Shown piece by piece: positions 34,985 to 44,627 of a DNA stretch of 64,000 nt. Numbering within the stretch: position 1 is the first letter of the stretch; each line of letters opens with the position of its first letter. The DNA is from Cognatiyoonia sp965661665 (GTDB taxonomy: Bacteria > Pseudomonadota > Alphaproteobacteria > Rhodobacterales > Rhodobacteraceae). The stretch covers positions 1 through 64,000 of the forward strand of contig NZ_CBFIEO010000015.1 in NCBI RefSeq assembly GCF_965661665.1. The letters run 5' to 3'. Both the position numbers and the translations under genes were made by a program. The notes under the pieces were generated by a model, which worked only from the letters and a program-made list of their open reading frames with translations, had not been told where the DNA came from and ran no database searches.

Positions 34985-37075
34985 CTAACCCACTGAAAAC
35001 AAACGGATGGCTTTATCCTGCTCCATCAACCAAAGGAGTACGCGCGCCGCCTTTCCGCGCTCCGATGACAGCTCTGGATCGTCGTTAAGAAGCATGCGTG
35101 CATCTTTCTGCGCCATCGCCATCAGTGCGGTTTGGCGTTCCAGATCAGCAATGTGGAACCGTGGCAGGCCAGATTGCGCAACACCAATCACATCGCCTGC
35201 GCCGCGCATGGCGAGGTCTTCCTCGGAGATGCGAAAACCATCTTCAGTCTCACGCAGAATTTCCAAGCGGCTCTTGCCGTTCTCTGTCAGCGGCGCCTGG
35301 TAAAGCATCAAGCAGGTCGATGCCTCCGCCCCACGTCCAACGCGCCCCCGAAGTTGGTGCAGTTGCGCAAGGCCGAAACTTTCCGCCCTCTCGATCACCA
35401 TGATGGATGCGTTGGGTACGTTAACCCCAACCTCGATCACCGTCGTCGCGACAAGCACTGACGTCTCCCCCGCCACGAACTTTGCCATCGCCACGTCTTT
35501 CTCTGCTGGCGGCATTTGACCGTGGACGAGGCCGACGACCCCCACACCCAAGGCCGCACGCAGGTATTTGAAACGTTCCTCTGCCGCGGTCATGTCCATC
35601 ACCTCGGACTCTTCGACCAGTGGGCAGACCCAATAGGCCTGCTTGCCTTTCGCCACCGCCTTGCGCAGCTTATAGACCACTTCGTCCAACCGTTCGGTGG
35701 AGACCAGCGCCGTTTGCACAGGCGTTCGGCCAGGGGGCTTTTCGTCCAGCACACTCACATCCATGTCGCCATATTGCGCCAGCGCGAGGGAGCGCGGGAT
35801 TGGCGTTGCGGTCATTACAAGGATGTCGACCGCTTTGCCTTTGGCCCCAAGCTCCATCCGCTGAGCGACACCAAAGCGATGCTGTTCGTCGATGACCGCA
35901 AGGCGCAGGTCGTTGAACTCGACTCCTTTCTGGAACACCGCATGAGTGCCAACAAGGATCTGGATCTTGCCCGCCTCTAACGCGGCAAGTTTCGCGGCGC
36001 GTTCTGAGCCTTTATCCCGGCCTGTGAGGATTTCGAGCACTACGCCCGCCTCCTCCGTCAAGGGCTGCAACCCGTCGAGGTGCTGACGCGCCAAAATTTC
36101 CGTCGGGGCCATCATGACGCCCTGCCCGCCAGCCTCCACCACCGCGAGCAAAGCCATAAGCGCCACCAACGTCTTGCCCGATCCTACATCGCCCTGAAGC
36201 AAGCGGTTCATCCGGAGCGATGTTGCCAGGTCTTCCGTGATCTCGGCAATCGCTCGTGTCTGTGCGCCAGTGGGTTTGAAAGTCAGTGAGCACAAAACCT
36301 TGTCCAGCAAAGCCCCCGTCGCCATGCTGCGTCTGCCCGGGGCCCGCCGCGCCTTGGCCCGTGCGAGGGCGAGTGTCATTTGATGTGCAAAAAGCTCATC
36401 ATAGGCCAACCGCGTGCGCGATTTATCCTCCGCCGAGATATGGCCAAACCCCGTAGGACGATGCGCCTGCGTAATGGCATCTTTCCAATCCGGCCAGCCC
36501 TGTTGCGCCTTCAAAGTCGGGTCAATCCATTCGGTGAGCTCTGGTGTCATCGCCAAGGAAGCGCTCGACGCTTTCCACATCACCTTTTGGGTCACGCCTG
36601 CAGTCAAAGGGTAGACTGGCTCAAATGCCGGGATCTGGTCGCCTTCATCGGGTTTGACTACGTGATCGGGATGAACCATCTGCGCCACGCCGTCAAAAAC
36701 CTCCAGCTTGCCGGACACGATCCGCCGCTCCCCTTTGGGCAAAAGCCGTTGTAGGTAGTCGCCGCGCGCATGAAAGAATACCAATTGAAATGCAGTTTGC
36801 GCATCTGAGACAACAACGCGAAACGGCCGCCCTTTTTGACGGTTCGGGCGGTGCTCCTCGACCTTCACCTCAACCGTCACCGTTGCTGGCGCCACCACAT
36901 CCCGCACGCTGTCCCGCCGTGCGCGGTCGATGCCGGAATGCGGCAGAGTGAACAGCAGATCCCGCGGCTTTTCGATGTGGAGCGCCTCTAGATGTTGTGC
37001 TGTTTTGGGACCGATTCCGTCCAAGGCGGTCAGATCACCGAAAAGCGAGAAAAGAACCTCCGGCCGACCGCTCAT
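34985..37075 (-). CDS. recG: ATP-dependent DNA helicase RecG
   Basis: A 696-residue branch-migration helicase that rescues stalled forks and processes Holliday junctions. The N-terminal wedge domain covers about residues 50-150, with LDGIGPKTAQHLEAL just before it. The helicase core shows GDVGSGKTLVALMALL (Walker A) near 293, VIDEQHRFGV near 393, MTATPIPRSLALAQYGDMDV near 420, and LHQLRGRVGRG near 580. It overlaps ligA by four bases (ATGA), indicating an operon. Confidence 0.96.
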   Translation of the reverse strand: MSGRPEVLFSLFGDLTALDGIGPKTAQHLEALHIEKPRDLLFTLPHSGIDRARRDSVRDVVAPATVTVEVKVEEHRPNRQKGRPFRVVVSDAQTAFQLVFFHARGDYLQRLLPKGERRIVSGKLEVFDGVAQMVHPDHVVKPDEGDQIPAFEPVYPLTAGVTQKVMWKASSASLAMTPELTEWIDPTLKAQQGWPDWKDAITQAHRPTGFGHISAEDKSRTRLAYDELFAHQMTLALARAKARRAPGRRSMATGALLDKVLCSLTFKPTGAQTRAIAEITEDLATSLRMNRLLQGDVGSGKTLVALMALLAVVEAGGQGVMMAPTEILARQHLDGLQPLTEEAGVVLEILTGRDKGSERAAKLAALEAGKIQILVGTHAVFQKGVEFNDLRLAVIDEQHRFGVAQRMELGAKGKAVDILVMTATPIPRSLALAQYGDMDVSVLDEKPPGRTPVQTALVSTERLDEVVYKLRKAVAKGKQAYWVCPLVEESEVMDMTAAEERFKYLRAALGVGVVGLVHGQMPPAEKDVAMAKFVAGETSVLVATTVIEVGVNVPNASIMVIERAESFGLAQLHQLRGRVGRGAEASTCLMLYQAPLTENGKSRLEILRETEDGFRISEEDLAMRGAGDVIGVAQSGLPRFHIADLERQTALMAMAQKDARMLLNDDPELSSERGKAARVLLWLMEQDKAIRLFSVG

Positions 37076-39225
37076 GCGTCACCGATAAGTGTCAGCCAGC
37101 CGTCCTCATCAATCGTCTCAACACCCAAATCCGCGGCTTTTTTGGCTTTTGAGCCTGCGCCCGGCCCTGCAACCAGCAAATCGGTCTTCGCACTGACGGA
37201 GCCTGAGACTTTCGCGCCCAACGCTTCAGCCCGTGCTTTGGCTTCGGCACGGGTCATTTTTTTCAAGGTTCCGGTGAAGACGACGGTTTTGCCCGCGACG
37301 GGGCTGACGGACGTATCGGGCGCGGCGACGTCTTCGATGGTGAGTTGTGCGGCGAGCGCGTCAATACTCTCTCGTTCCTGTGGGTTCTGCATAGCGGTGA
37401 TGACGCTTTCTGCCATGACCGCACCGACGCCATCGATGCTGATGAGGTCGTCCCAAGCTGCACCTTGACCGATCTGCGCCTCCGATATCGCTGTGGCAAA
37501 CGCCTCCCAAGACCCATAATGCCGCGCGAGCATTGCGCCGCCCGTCTCTCCCACATGCCGGATGCCAAGGGCAAAGATCACACGATTGAGCGGGATTTGG
37601 CGTTTCTCATCAATCGCATCGAAAAGGTTGTTTGCGCTCTTCTCGCCCCAGCCTTCACGGTTTTTGAGCTGTTGAAGCCCGTCGCCATATCGTTCCCGAA
37701 GGCGGAAAATGTCGGCGGGTGTGGCGATCCAGGCGTCGGTGTAGAACTGTTCGACCTGCTTTGCGCCCAACCCTTCTATGTCAAAGGCCGCGCGACCAAC
37801 GAAGTGCTTGAGTCGCTCCACCGCTTGCGCGGGACATATGAGACCACCGGTGCAGCGATGCACCGCATCCCCCGGCTCGCGGATCGCGAGGGAACCGCAT
37901 TCTGGGCATGTTGACGGAAATTCAAAGGGGACGGTAACCGATGGTCGGCGCCTGAGGTCTACATCCTTGATCTTTGGAATAACGTCACCCGCGCGATAGA
38001 CCTGAACCCAATCGCCCATGCGGATGTCGCGGCCCTCGCGGATTGGTATGCCGTTGCCGCCACGCCCCGCGATGTAGTCCTCATTGTGCAGCGTCGCGTT
38101 AGAGACGACGACGCCCCCAACCGTGATCGGCTCCAACCGGGCGACCGGGGACAACGCGCCCGTGCGCCCGACTTGAATGTCGATCGCGTCGAGCCTTGTC
38201 CATGCAAGCTCCGCCGGAAACTTATGCGCAATGGCCCAACGGGGCGTGGTGGACCGAAACCCCAAGCGGGCTTGGAGCGCCAGATTATCGACTTTGTAGA
38301 CCACACCGTCGATGTCATAGCCCAGGTCAGCGCGGCTTTCTTCAATCTGATGGTAATGCGCCAAAAGATCGTCCGCTGACTGGCAGGTCTTGGTCAGCGG
38401 GTTCGTAGCAAACCCAAGCTCCGCCAGACGCCCAATCGCACCGGACTGCATTTCGGCCAAGGGTGTCGACAGTGCGCCCCAAGCGTAGGCGAAGAACTTC
38501 AGCGGTCTGCTTTTCGTGATCTCCACATCTAGTTGGCGCAAGGATCCGGCGGCAGCGTTCCGAGGGTTGGCGAAAGTCTTCTCCCCCTTCTCAGCCTGCC
38601 GCGCATTGAGGTCAGCGAAGTCTGCGTGGGACATATAAACCTCGCCCCGCACCTCCAGCACGTCAGGTGCGCCTTCGATAACTTTAGGCACGTCATCAAT
38701 CGTCAGAGCATTCGTGGTGACGTTCTCACCCGTTTCCCCATCGCCACGGGTGGCCGCCTGGACGAGTTTTCCGTTCTCGTACCGTATGGCAAGGGAAAGC
38801 CCATCGATCTTTGGCTCTGCCGTGAAGGCCAAAGGCGCATCCGCCCCTAGGCCAAGAAACTTACGAACCTGAGTTTCGAAATCGGCGACGTCTTCATCGC
38901 TGAACGCATTGGCCAGTGACAGCATTCGAACTTCGTGTTTGACCTTTGCAAAACCCGCCGCGGGTTTGGCGCCCACTTGGTCACTCGGGCTATTAGATAG
39001 CCTGAGATCGGGAAACCGTGCCTCTAGCGCGAGGTTCAGCGCTTTCAGCGCGTCATAGTCGGCATCGGTAATGTCGGGCGCATCTTCGGTGTGATAGGCA
39101 ACATTCGCTCTCGCCAAAACCTCTGCCAATTCCGCTATGACTGCGCTGGCTTCAGCTTCATCAATTTCCAAAGGCTCTGCAGCCAAAAGTGTTTGCACAT
39201 CATATAAAGTTTGGGATGCAGGCAT
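37072..39225 (-). CDS. ligA: NAD-dependent DNA ligase
   Basis: A 717-residue ligase that seals nicks with NAD. The adenylated Lys is in AEPKIDGLSLAIRYENG near residue 115. The oligonucleotide-binding fold includes GDVIPKIKDV, the Cys4 zinc finger runs from CPECGS to GGLICPAQ near 425-450, helix-hairpin-helix repeats follow, and a BRCT domain closes the protein (GKTVVFTGTLKKMTRAEAKA onward). The frame is intact. It is followed by recG, and its upstream neighbour is the broken ctrA, in the order usual for this family. Confidence 0.96.
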   Translation of the reverse strand: MPASQTLYDVQTLLAAEPLEIDEAEASAVIAELAEVLARANVAYHTEDAPDITDADYDALKALNLALEARFPDLRLSNSPSDQVGAKPAAGFAKVKHEVRMLSLANAFSDEDVADFETQVRKFLGLGADAPLAFTAEPKIDGLSLAIRYENGKLVQAATRGDGETGENVTTNALTIDDVPKVIEGAPDVLEVRGEVYMSHADFADLNARQAEKGEKTFANPRNAAAGSLRQLDVEITKSRPLKFFAYAWGALSTPLAEMQSGAIGRLAELGFATNPLTKTCQSADDLLAHYHQIEESRADLGYDIDGVVYKVDNLALQARLGFRSTTPRWAIAHKFPAELAWTRLDAIDIQVGRTGALSPVARLEPITVGGVVVSNATLHNEDYIAGRGGNGIPIREGRDIRMGDWVQVYRAGDVIPKIKDVDLRRRPSVTVPFEFPSTCPECGSLAIREPGDAVHRCTGGLICPAQAVERLKHFVGRAAFDIEGLGAKQVEQFYTDAWIATPADIFRLRERYGDGLQQLKNREGWGEKSANNLFDAIDEKRQIPLNRVIFALGIRHVGETGGAMLARHYGSWEAFATAISEAQIGQGAAWDDLISIDGVGAVMAESVITAMQNPQERESIDALAAQLTIEDVAAPDTSVSPVAGKTVVFTGTLKKMTRAEAKARAEALGAKVSGSVSAKTDLLVAGPGAGSKAKKAADLGVETIDEDGWLTLIGDA

Positions 39226-39322
39226 GAATTAGCCTCTGATTGCAGAATAGACGTTCTTGTAGAAGTTCTAAGTCTGCAATAGAGGCAGGTCCAGTGTCGA
39301 TGGGTCTTCAGTTTGTTGCCAA

Positions 39323-40029
39323 CTAAGTGTTTATAGCCATTGCTCGTCCCATTGATTTGGGTTCTGGATCGCGCAGCACATAGCCACGTCCCTAAAACCG
39401 TCTTGATAAAGTTTTGACGGCCGGTCGCTTCGCTCAATTTTTTGCGCAGTTTACAGATTCAAACGTCGAAGATCTTCAATTCCGGCTTATCCATGTCGCC
39501 ATAAAGTTGGTTGAGGAACATTTCTTTGGTCAGCGTCGTTCTTTTGCGAAGCGATAGCAATTCCAAAATTTGATACTCTTTGCCCGTCAGATGCACGGCA
39601 TTTCCCTGTACATCCACAGTCTTGGCATCGAGGTTCACATTCACCGTACCGGTTTTGATAATCGACTGAGCATGTCCTTTTGAGCGTCGAATGATCGTAT
39701 GGATTCGGGCGATCAGTTCTTCACGGTTTTGTCAGATATTCATCTGCCCCAAACCCAAAGCCACGCAGCTTGCTGTCGGTGTCATCTTCCCCCGACAGAA
39801 TAAGGATGGCCGTGTCAACGCGCGCCACACGCAACTGGCGCAAAACCTCATGCCCGTTCTTGTCGGGCAAATTCAAATCAAGAAGGATCAAATCGTAGTC
39901 ATAAAGCTTGGCAAGATCGATCCCTTCCTCCCCCAAATCAGTCGTATAGACCTTTAGGCTGGCGTGGTTCAGCATTAGTTCGATGTTTTTCGCGGTCGTT
40001 AGATCATCTTCGACGAGTAAGACGCGCAC
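39323..40029 (-). pseudogene. ctrA: Cell-cycle/motility response regulator CtrA, inactivated
   Basis: The intact parts are unmistakably CtrA. The receiver domain starts RVLLVEDDLTTAKNIELML and has LYDYDLILLDLNLPDKNGHE with the phosphoacceptor Asp. The DNA-binding domain has NVNLDAKTVDVQGNAVHLTG, ILELLSLRKRTTLTKEMFL and KLRKKLSEATGRQNFI. The frame breaks after FGADEYLTKP at 39723: only one of nine bases for the expected FHR remains, an 8-base deletion giving TGA at once. Later there is TGA at 39461-39459 (Phe expected) and, before GRGYVLRDP, an extra T plus TAG where TGG should be. Total length 707 bases equals 714-8+1. The GTG start has GGAG upstream. Only a 102-residue receiver could be made. 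Confidence 0.93.
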
Positions 40030-40078
40030 AATATGCTCTCCAACTGGGTGCGTTTGGCCCACCCTAGGATCGGAATGG

Positions 40079-40093
40079 TTAATCACCCGTTAC
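40079..40093. promoter_or_regulatory. Possible relic CtrA binding site
   Basis: TTAA, seven bases, TTAC differs by one base from the TTAA-N7-TTAA CtrA box. It lies between ctrA and sciP, about 50 bases upstream of the ctrA start, where autoregulatory sites occur in relatives. With ctrA broken it would be unused. A single near-match is weak evidence. Confidence 0.3.
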
Positions 40094-40120
40094 CCATAAG
40101 CAATTTTGTATCAACTCTCC

Positions 40121-40398
40121 TTAAAGTAGCCTATGGCGCTGTAATGCTGTTGTTTTCAGCGCACGCACACCGTGTTTTGCAATCGCACGCTCCCATTCTG
40201 TGTATTCCTCCACCGTCAGTTCATATCGCTCCAACGCCTCATCCCGCTTGATAAGACCACTCGTCACTGCCATCATAATCGCCGCTTTGCGTGATGCCAC
40301 CCAACGCGATGTCTCAAACGGCTGAAGATCGGCACGGGTCAGCATGGAGCCGTTTGGCAAGGTTTCGGAGCGCGGGCCATCAATCTTTTCAGATACAT
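40121..40398 (-). pseudogene. sciP: CtrA inhibitor SciP (DUF1153), frameshifted at codon 5
   Basis: From 40360 on the frame encodes a DUF1153/SciP helix-turn-helix protein: LTRADLQPFETSRWVASRKA, then a GLIKRDEALERYEL segment and HGVRALKTTALQRHR. The expected N-terminus MYLKKIDGPRSETLPNGSM is present at DNA level from ATG 40398, but the run of A residues after CTG has four A where five are needed, so reading from the ATG meets TGA after 19 codons. A TTG at 40360 or ATG at 40345 could restart a protein with the DNA-binding part, so residual function is possible. SciP binds CtrA and blocks its promoter activation. Its partner gene next door is dead. Confidence 0.75.
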
Positions 40399-40524
40399 CT
40401 GATACCAGCCTTGTCGTTCGGGCTGATTAGTCCGCCAAAGCCTTTAAGGACTGGTAACTTCGAGGGGTTGGATATACGTCACATTTTCCTATATTTCCGT
40501 TCTAGCTTAACTTGGACCTGAGCT

Positions 40525-41664
40525 ATGTCGTTGGAGACCACACTCAACTCACTGGGCTTTGCCAAGCCCCCGTCGGAGACGCGCGTTGTCGTGGCGATGT
40601 CGGGTGGTGTGGACAGTTCTGTTGTGGCCGCGATGTTGAAGGACGAAGGCTATGACGTCGTCGGCGTCACCTTGCAGCTTTACGACCACGGCGCGGCCTT
40701 GGTCAAAAAAGGGGCCTGCTGTGCGGGCCGTGATATTCATGACGCGCGCCGTGTGGCAGACGAGATGAACTTCCCGCACTACGTGTTGGACTATGAAAAT
40801 ACCTTCCGTGAGGCTGTGATTGATGAGTTTGCGGACAGCTACCTAGCTGGCGCAACACCGGTACCCTGTATTCGCTGCAATGAGCGGGTGAAATTCAAGG
40901 ATCTGCTTGAAACTGCAAAAGACCTTGATGCCGACTGCATGGCGACTGGGCACTATATCCAACGGATGGTGGGGTCTGAGGGGGCGGAGCTGCACTGCGC
41001 CGCCGACCCAAGTAAAGATCAAAGCTATTTCCTGTTTTCGACCACGCAAGAGCAACTCGACTATCTTCGTTTCCCGTTGGGCCATCATCCGTCCAAGGAT
41101 GAAACCCGCGCGCTTGCGGCGAAGTATGGCCTGAGCGTGGCGGACAAGCCCGACAGCCAAGACATCTGCTTTGTGCCAAACGGCAACTACGCAGCAGTAA
41201 TCGAAAAGTTGCGCCCAGGGGCGGCGGAACCAGGCGAGATTGTCGACACAGACGGCACCGTTCTAGGCATGCACAACGGCGTGATCCATTACACGATCGG
41301 ACAACGACGTGGGCTTGGCATCGGCGGGCTTGCAACGCCGCTTTATGTGGTGAAGCTCGACGTTGAGAAAAAGCATGTCATCGTTGGTCCAAAAGAGATG
41401 CTGGCGACCCGTAAGGTGCCGATCCGCGAAGTGAACTGGATCGGTGACGGGGGCTTCATGGACGGTGGCGAACGTCAGATTGCAGTCAAGGTCCGCTCCA
41501 CCCGTCCGCCGACCGACGCGATCCTGCGGCCAATCTCTGGCACCGAAGCCGAAGTTGAACTGGCCGCAGCAGAGGAAGGCGTCTCCCCTGGGCAGGCTTG
41601 TGCGTTCTATGACCCTAACAACAGCCGCGTTCTGGGTGGTGGTTGGATTTGGCGCGGGTACTAA
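40525..41664 (+). CDS. mnmA: tRNA-specific 2-thiouridylase
   Basis: A 379-residue enzyme that puts sulfur on the wobble uridine of Lys, Glu and Gln tRNAs. The ATP pyrophosphatase loop VVVAMSGGVDSSVVAAML lies near residue 21. The first catalytic Cys is in TPVPCIRCNERVKF near 112 and the second in DSQDICFVPNGNYA near 212. TIGQRRGLGIGG is also diagnostic. It is intact and divergent from the decayed sciP-ctrA locus. Confidence 0.95.
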   Translation: MSLETTLNSLGFAKPPSETRVVVAMSGGVDSSVVAAMLKDEGYDVVGVTLQLYDHGAALVKKGACCAGRDIHDARRVADEMNFPHYVLDYENTFREAVIDEFADSYLAGATPVPCIRCNERVKFKDLLETAKDLDADCMATGHYIQRMVGSEGAELHCAADPSKDQSYFLFSTTQEQLDYLRFPLGHHPSKDETRALAAKYGLSVADKPDSQDICFVPNGNYAAVIEKLRPGAAEPGEIVDTDGTVLGMHNGVIHYTIGQRRGLGIGGLATPLYVVKLDVEKKHVIVGPKEMLATRKVPIREVNWIGDGGFMDGGERQIAVKVRSTRPPTDAILRPISGTEAEVELAAAEEGVSPGQACAFYDPNNSRVLGGGWIWRGY

Positions 41665-41674
41665 GCGGCCCGCG

Positions 41675-43558
41675 CTAGAACACCACGTTCATCACGGTGA
41701 GGGAGACGATCAAGAACAGGATCGTCATGATCCCCCCACTCTTCATGAAATCCACCACGCGGTAGCCCGCAGGGCCCATAATCAGCGCGTTGACCTGATG
41801 CGTGGGGATCAGGAAGGAGTTCGAGGTGGAGATCGCCACGGTCAGTGCAAAGATCGCCGGATCGCCACCTGCCGCCACAGCGATGGATACAGCCAATGGC
41901 ACCAAAAGCACGGTCGCACCAACGTTTGACATCACCAGCGTGAAACCCGTCGCCAAGACCGCGACACCCGCTTGCAGGCCCCAAATCGGCCAGCCGTGCA
42001 ACAGAGTCAGGATTTGTTGTGCGATCCAACTTGCCGTGCCGGTGTTCTGAACCGCCTGCCCCAAGGGGATCAAACTGGCGAGGAGGAACACCGTCTGCCA
42101 ACTTACCGCTTCATAGGCCTCATCAATCCGCAGAACATTCGTCGCAATCATCCCGCAGGCTCCCGTGAGCAAAGCCAGCGACAGGCGCATGTCGGTAAAA
42201 AGGATCAGCCCAAGCGTGATGAGGAAAAACAAAAGTGCCCAGACTACCTTGTTCGGGCGCAAGTCTTCCATTGGGAAGTCGGAGGTCACGACCACGAAAT
42301 CACGATCCTTCGTCAGTCGTGCCAAGCGGTCCCATGCAGTGAATGCCACCAGAGTATCGCCGGCGCGCAGCGGTTCATTGCTGATGTCGGTGACAGCGTG
42401 GTCTTCTGTCTCAACGAGGCTCAACGTTTCACCACCACGGTGGATCGCCAGCAACCCCAAGCCATAGGTTTTGCGCATGACCACATCGCGGGCTGACTTG
42501 CCGATGAGATCGGAGTCGGGTGGAACAACCACCTCCGCCACGCCAGCGACTGTTGGCGCGTAGGCTTCGGCAAAGATGTCGAGTTCCGGCAAAACGTCTA
42601 GCCCATAGTCATTGGCCATTGCTTGAATGACCTTCCGGCGTCCCATGATCGCCAACCGGCAAGGGTCTTGCACGGTGGTCGACGTGACGGGGGAGAAGAA
42701 CCGCTGCCCTTTGTGATACGATCCCAAGATGTAGCAATTGTGGGCGACCATAATATCTTCGAAGGTTTGGCCGCGTAGGATCGAACCCTCCGGCACGACA
42801 ACTTCGACCAGATCAGATTTCAGACCGTAAATCTTCTTGAGATAATCGCGGACGGACTGGCCGCTACTACCTTCGTCTTTGGACCCGATATTCGGCAGAA
42901 CCCAACGGCCCAACAGCACGAAATAAAGAATACCCGTCAGAACTAAGGCTATCCCCACAGGCGTAACGGAGAAGAGCGTGAAAATCTCCATCTGTTGATC
43001 CGTGGGCAGCATGTCGTTTGAGCTGATGATGAGGTCGTTGAGCAGGATCAAAGGCGATGACCCCACCAAGGTCATCGTGCCGCCAAGGATCGCGCAAAAG
43101 CCCATCGGCATCAGCAAACGACTCATGGGCAGTTCCGTCCGCACAGAAATTCGGCTGACCACGGGCAAGAACAACGCCGCCGCACCAACGTTTTGCATGA
43201 AGCTTGAGATCAAGCCGACCGTGCCGGAAATGATCGGGATGATCCGCACTTCGGTCTTGCCACCGTATTTGAGGATCGCCGCAGCGACTTTGCTCATAAT
43301 GCCGGTCTTGTCCAAGCCTGCCCCAATGATCATCACCGCAATGATCGACACCACCGCGTTACTGGCCAGACCATCAAAGAGGTGGTTCACGTCCGCAAGG
43401 TTGCCAAGGCCGGGCATCTGGCTCAACAGCCCGAGCAAAACCATCACAAGGATCGCCGCAAGGTCGATGCGCACAATCACTGACACGAACAAACCAACCG
43501 TCAATGCCAGCAATCCCAAGACCACTGCCATTTCGAACGTAAGCGCCAGATTTTCCAA
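41675..43558 (-). CDS. SLC13-type anion permease with two TrkA-C domains
   Basis: A membrane protein of 627 residues with about 11-12 hydrophobic segments and a central soluble insert of two RCK-C (TrkA-C) regions, around residues 220-300 (EVVVPEGSILRGQTFEDIM) and 310-395 (EVVVPPDSDLIGKSARDVV). SFMQNVGAAALFLPV near residue 115 and MSNVGATVLLVPLAV near 550 are the paired transport motifs of the SLC13/ArsB-like fold. Substrates in this group include dicarboxylates, sulfate and phosphate; none can be fixed here. Confidence 0.82.
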   Translation of the reverse strand: MENLALTFEMAVVLGLLALTVGLFVSVIVRIDLAAILVMVLLGLLSQMPGLGNLADVNHLFDGLASNAVVSIIAVMIIGAGLDKTGIMSKVAAAILKYGGKTEVRIIPIISGTVGLISSFMQNVGAAALFLPVVSRISVRTELPMSRLLMPMGFCAILGGTMTLVGSSPLILLNDLIISSNDMLPTDQQMEIFTLFSVTPVGIALVLTGILYFVLLGRWVLPNIGSKDEGSSGQSVRDYLKKIYGLKSDLVEVVVPEGSILRGQTFEDIMVAHNCYILGSYHKGQRFFSPVTSTTVQDPCRLAIMGRRKVIQAMANDYGLDVLPELDIFAEAYAPTVAGVAEVVVPPDSDLIGKSARDVVMRKTYGLGLLAIHRGGETLSLVETEDHAVTDISNEPLRAGDTLVAFTAWDRLARLTKDRDFVVVTSDFPMEDLRPNKVVWALLFFLITLGLILFTDMRLSLALLTGACGMIATNVLRIDEAYEAVSWQTVFLLASLIPLGQAVQNTGTASWIAQQILTLLHGWPIWGLQAGVAVLATGFTLVMSNVGATVLLVPLAVSIAVAAGGDPAIFALTVAISTSNSFLIPTHQVNALIMGPAGYRVVDFMKSGGIMTILFLIVSLTVMNVVF

Positions 43559-43721
43559 GATGCGTTCCCCTTTGATGCTTGTTACAACCTCACCCCCACC
43601 AGACGCAATATTCTGACACGGGGAAACTTGCGAAATGATGACCTGTTCGCACGCGCAACAGGTGTTGGGAAATTCACACCGCTGGCTGGTACCAGACCAA
43701 AAGAAGTTCTAGGGGTTGCTC

Positions 43722-44585
43722 ATGATCTATTCGTCTGCACAAGACTGGCGCGATGCGCCCAATAAACGCTCCCTGCTTTTCGCGATGTCGGGACTGGGGA
43801 AGACCTATGTCTCCAACATCCTGCGCGACAGCGGGGATTGGTTTCACTATTCCATCGATTACCGCATCGGTACCCGCTACATGGGTGAACGGATCGCGGA
43901 CAATGCCAAGCGGGAAGCGATGAAGGTGCCGTTCCTGCGCGACCTTCTGAAGTCGAACTCGATCTACATCGGCTCAAATATCTCCTTCGATGACCTCAAG
44001 CCGATCTCATCTTATCTCGGAAAACCAGGGGATCCGGACAAAGGTGGGCTGCTTTGGGACGAATACACCCGCCGTCAGGATCAGTTTCAGGCGTCCGAGA
44101 TTGCCGCCCTACATGACACCGGTCACTTCATGGACCGCGCCAAGGATCTTTATGGCTATCCGCATTTCGTCTGCGACACTGGCGGGTCGATTTGCGAATG
44201 GGTGGACGTCAACAATCCAGACGATCCCATCATGGAAGACCTTGCCTCAAAAACCCTGATAATCTGGATCGAAGGGACCGACGCACATACCGAAGAACTG
44301 GTGCGCAGGTTCGACAAAGAACCCAAGCCGATGTCTTACGATCCCGCGTTCTTGCTCAAATGCTGGAGTAAGTACCTCAAAGAGCATCAGGTCGCTGAAG
44401 ACAAAGTGGACCCAGATCATTTTATTCGCTGGACTTATGCCTCCGCCCTTGCGCACCGCCAGCCGCGTTATCGCGCGATGGCCGATGGGTGGGGTTTGAC
44501 CGTCAAGGCCGAGGACATGGTCAAGGTCAGGGCCGCTGAGGACTTTATCGATGTTGTAGCAGACGCGCTTGAGATGCGCGGCTAA
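43722..44585 (+). CDS. P-loop ATPase of unknown role
   Basis: A 287-residue protein with a Walker A motif FAMSGLGKTYVS near residue 20 in the form of small kinase-like P-loop proteins. The rest (YRIGTRYMGERIADNA, HFVCDTGGSICEWVDV, LIIWIEGTDAHTEELV) matches no family I can name, though the gene appears to be conserved next to metA in Rhodobacteraceae. ATG 43722 is preferred over the TTG six bases earlier. The gene ends 42 bases before metA. Confidence 0.65.
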   Translation: MIYSSAQDWRDAPNKRSLLFAMSGLGKTYVSNILRDSGDWFHYSIDYRIGTRYMGERIADNAKREAMKVPFLRDLLKSNSIYIGSNISFDDLKPISSYLGKPGDPDKGGLLWDEYTRRQDQFQASEIAALHDTGHFMDRAKDLYGYPHFVCDTGGSICEWVDVNNPDDPIMEDLASKTLIIWIEGTDAHTEELVRRFDKEPKPMSYDPAFLLKCWSKYLKEHQVAEDKVDPDHFIRWTYASALAHRQPRYRAMADGWGLTVKAEDMVKVRAAEDFIDVVADALEMRG

Positions 44586-44627
44586 CACCCCTAACTTGGT
44601 TTTCCCACGTATACAGGATTAAAGATC

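Noticed and set aside
44586..44627. Possible SAM-II riboswitch before metA.
   Set aside because: The leader is only 42 bases and lacks the conserved pseudoknot words.
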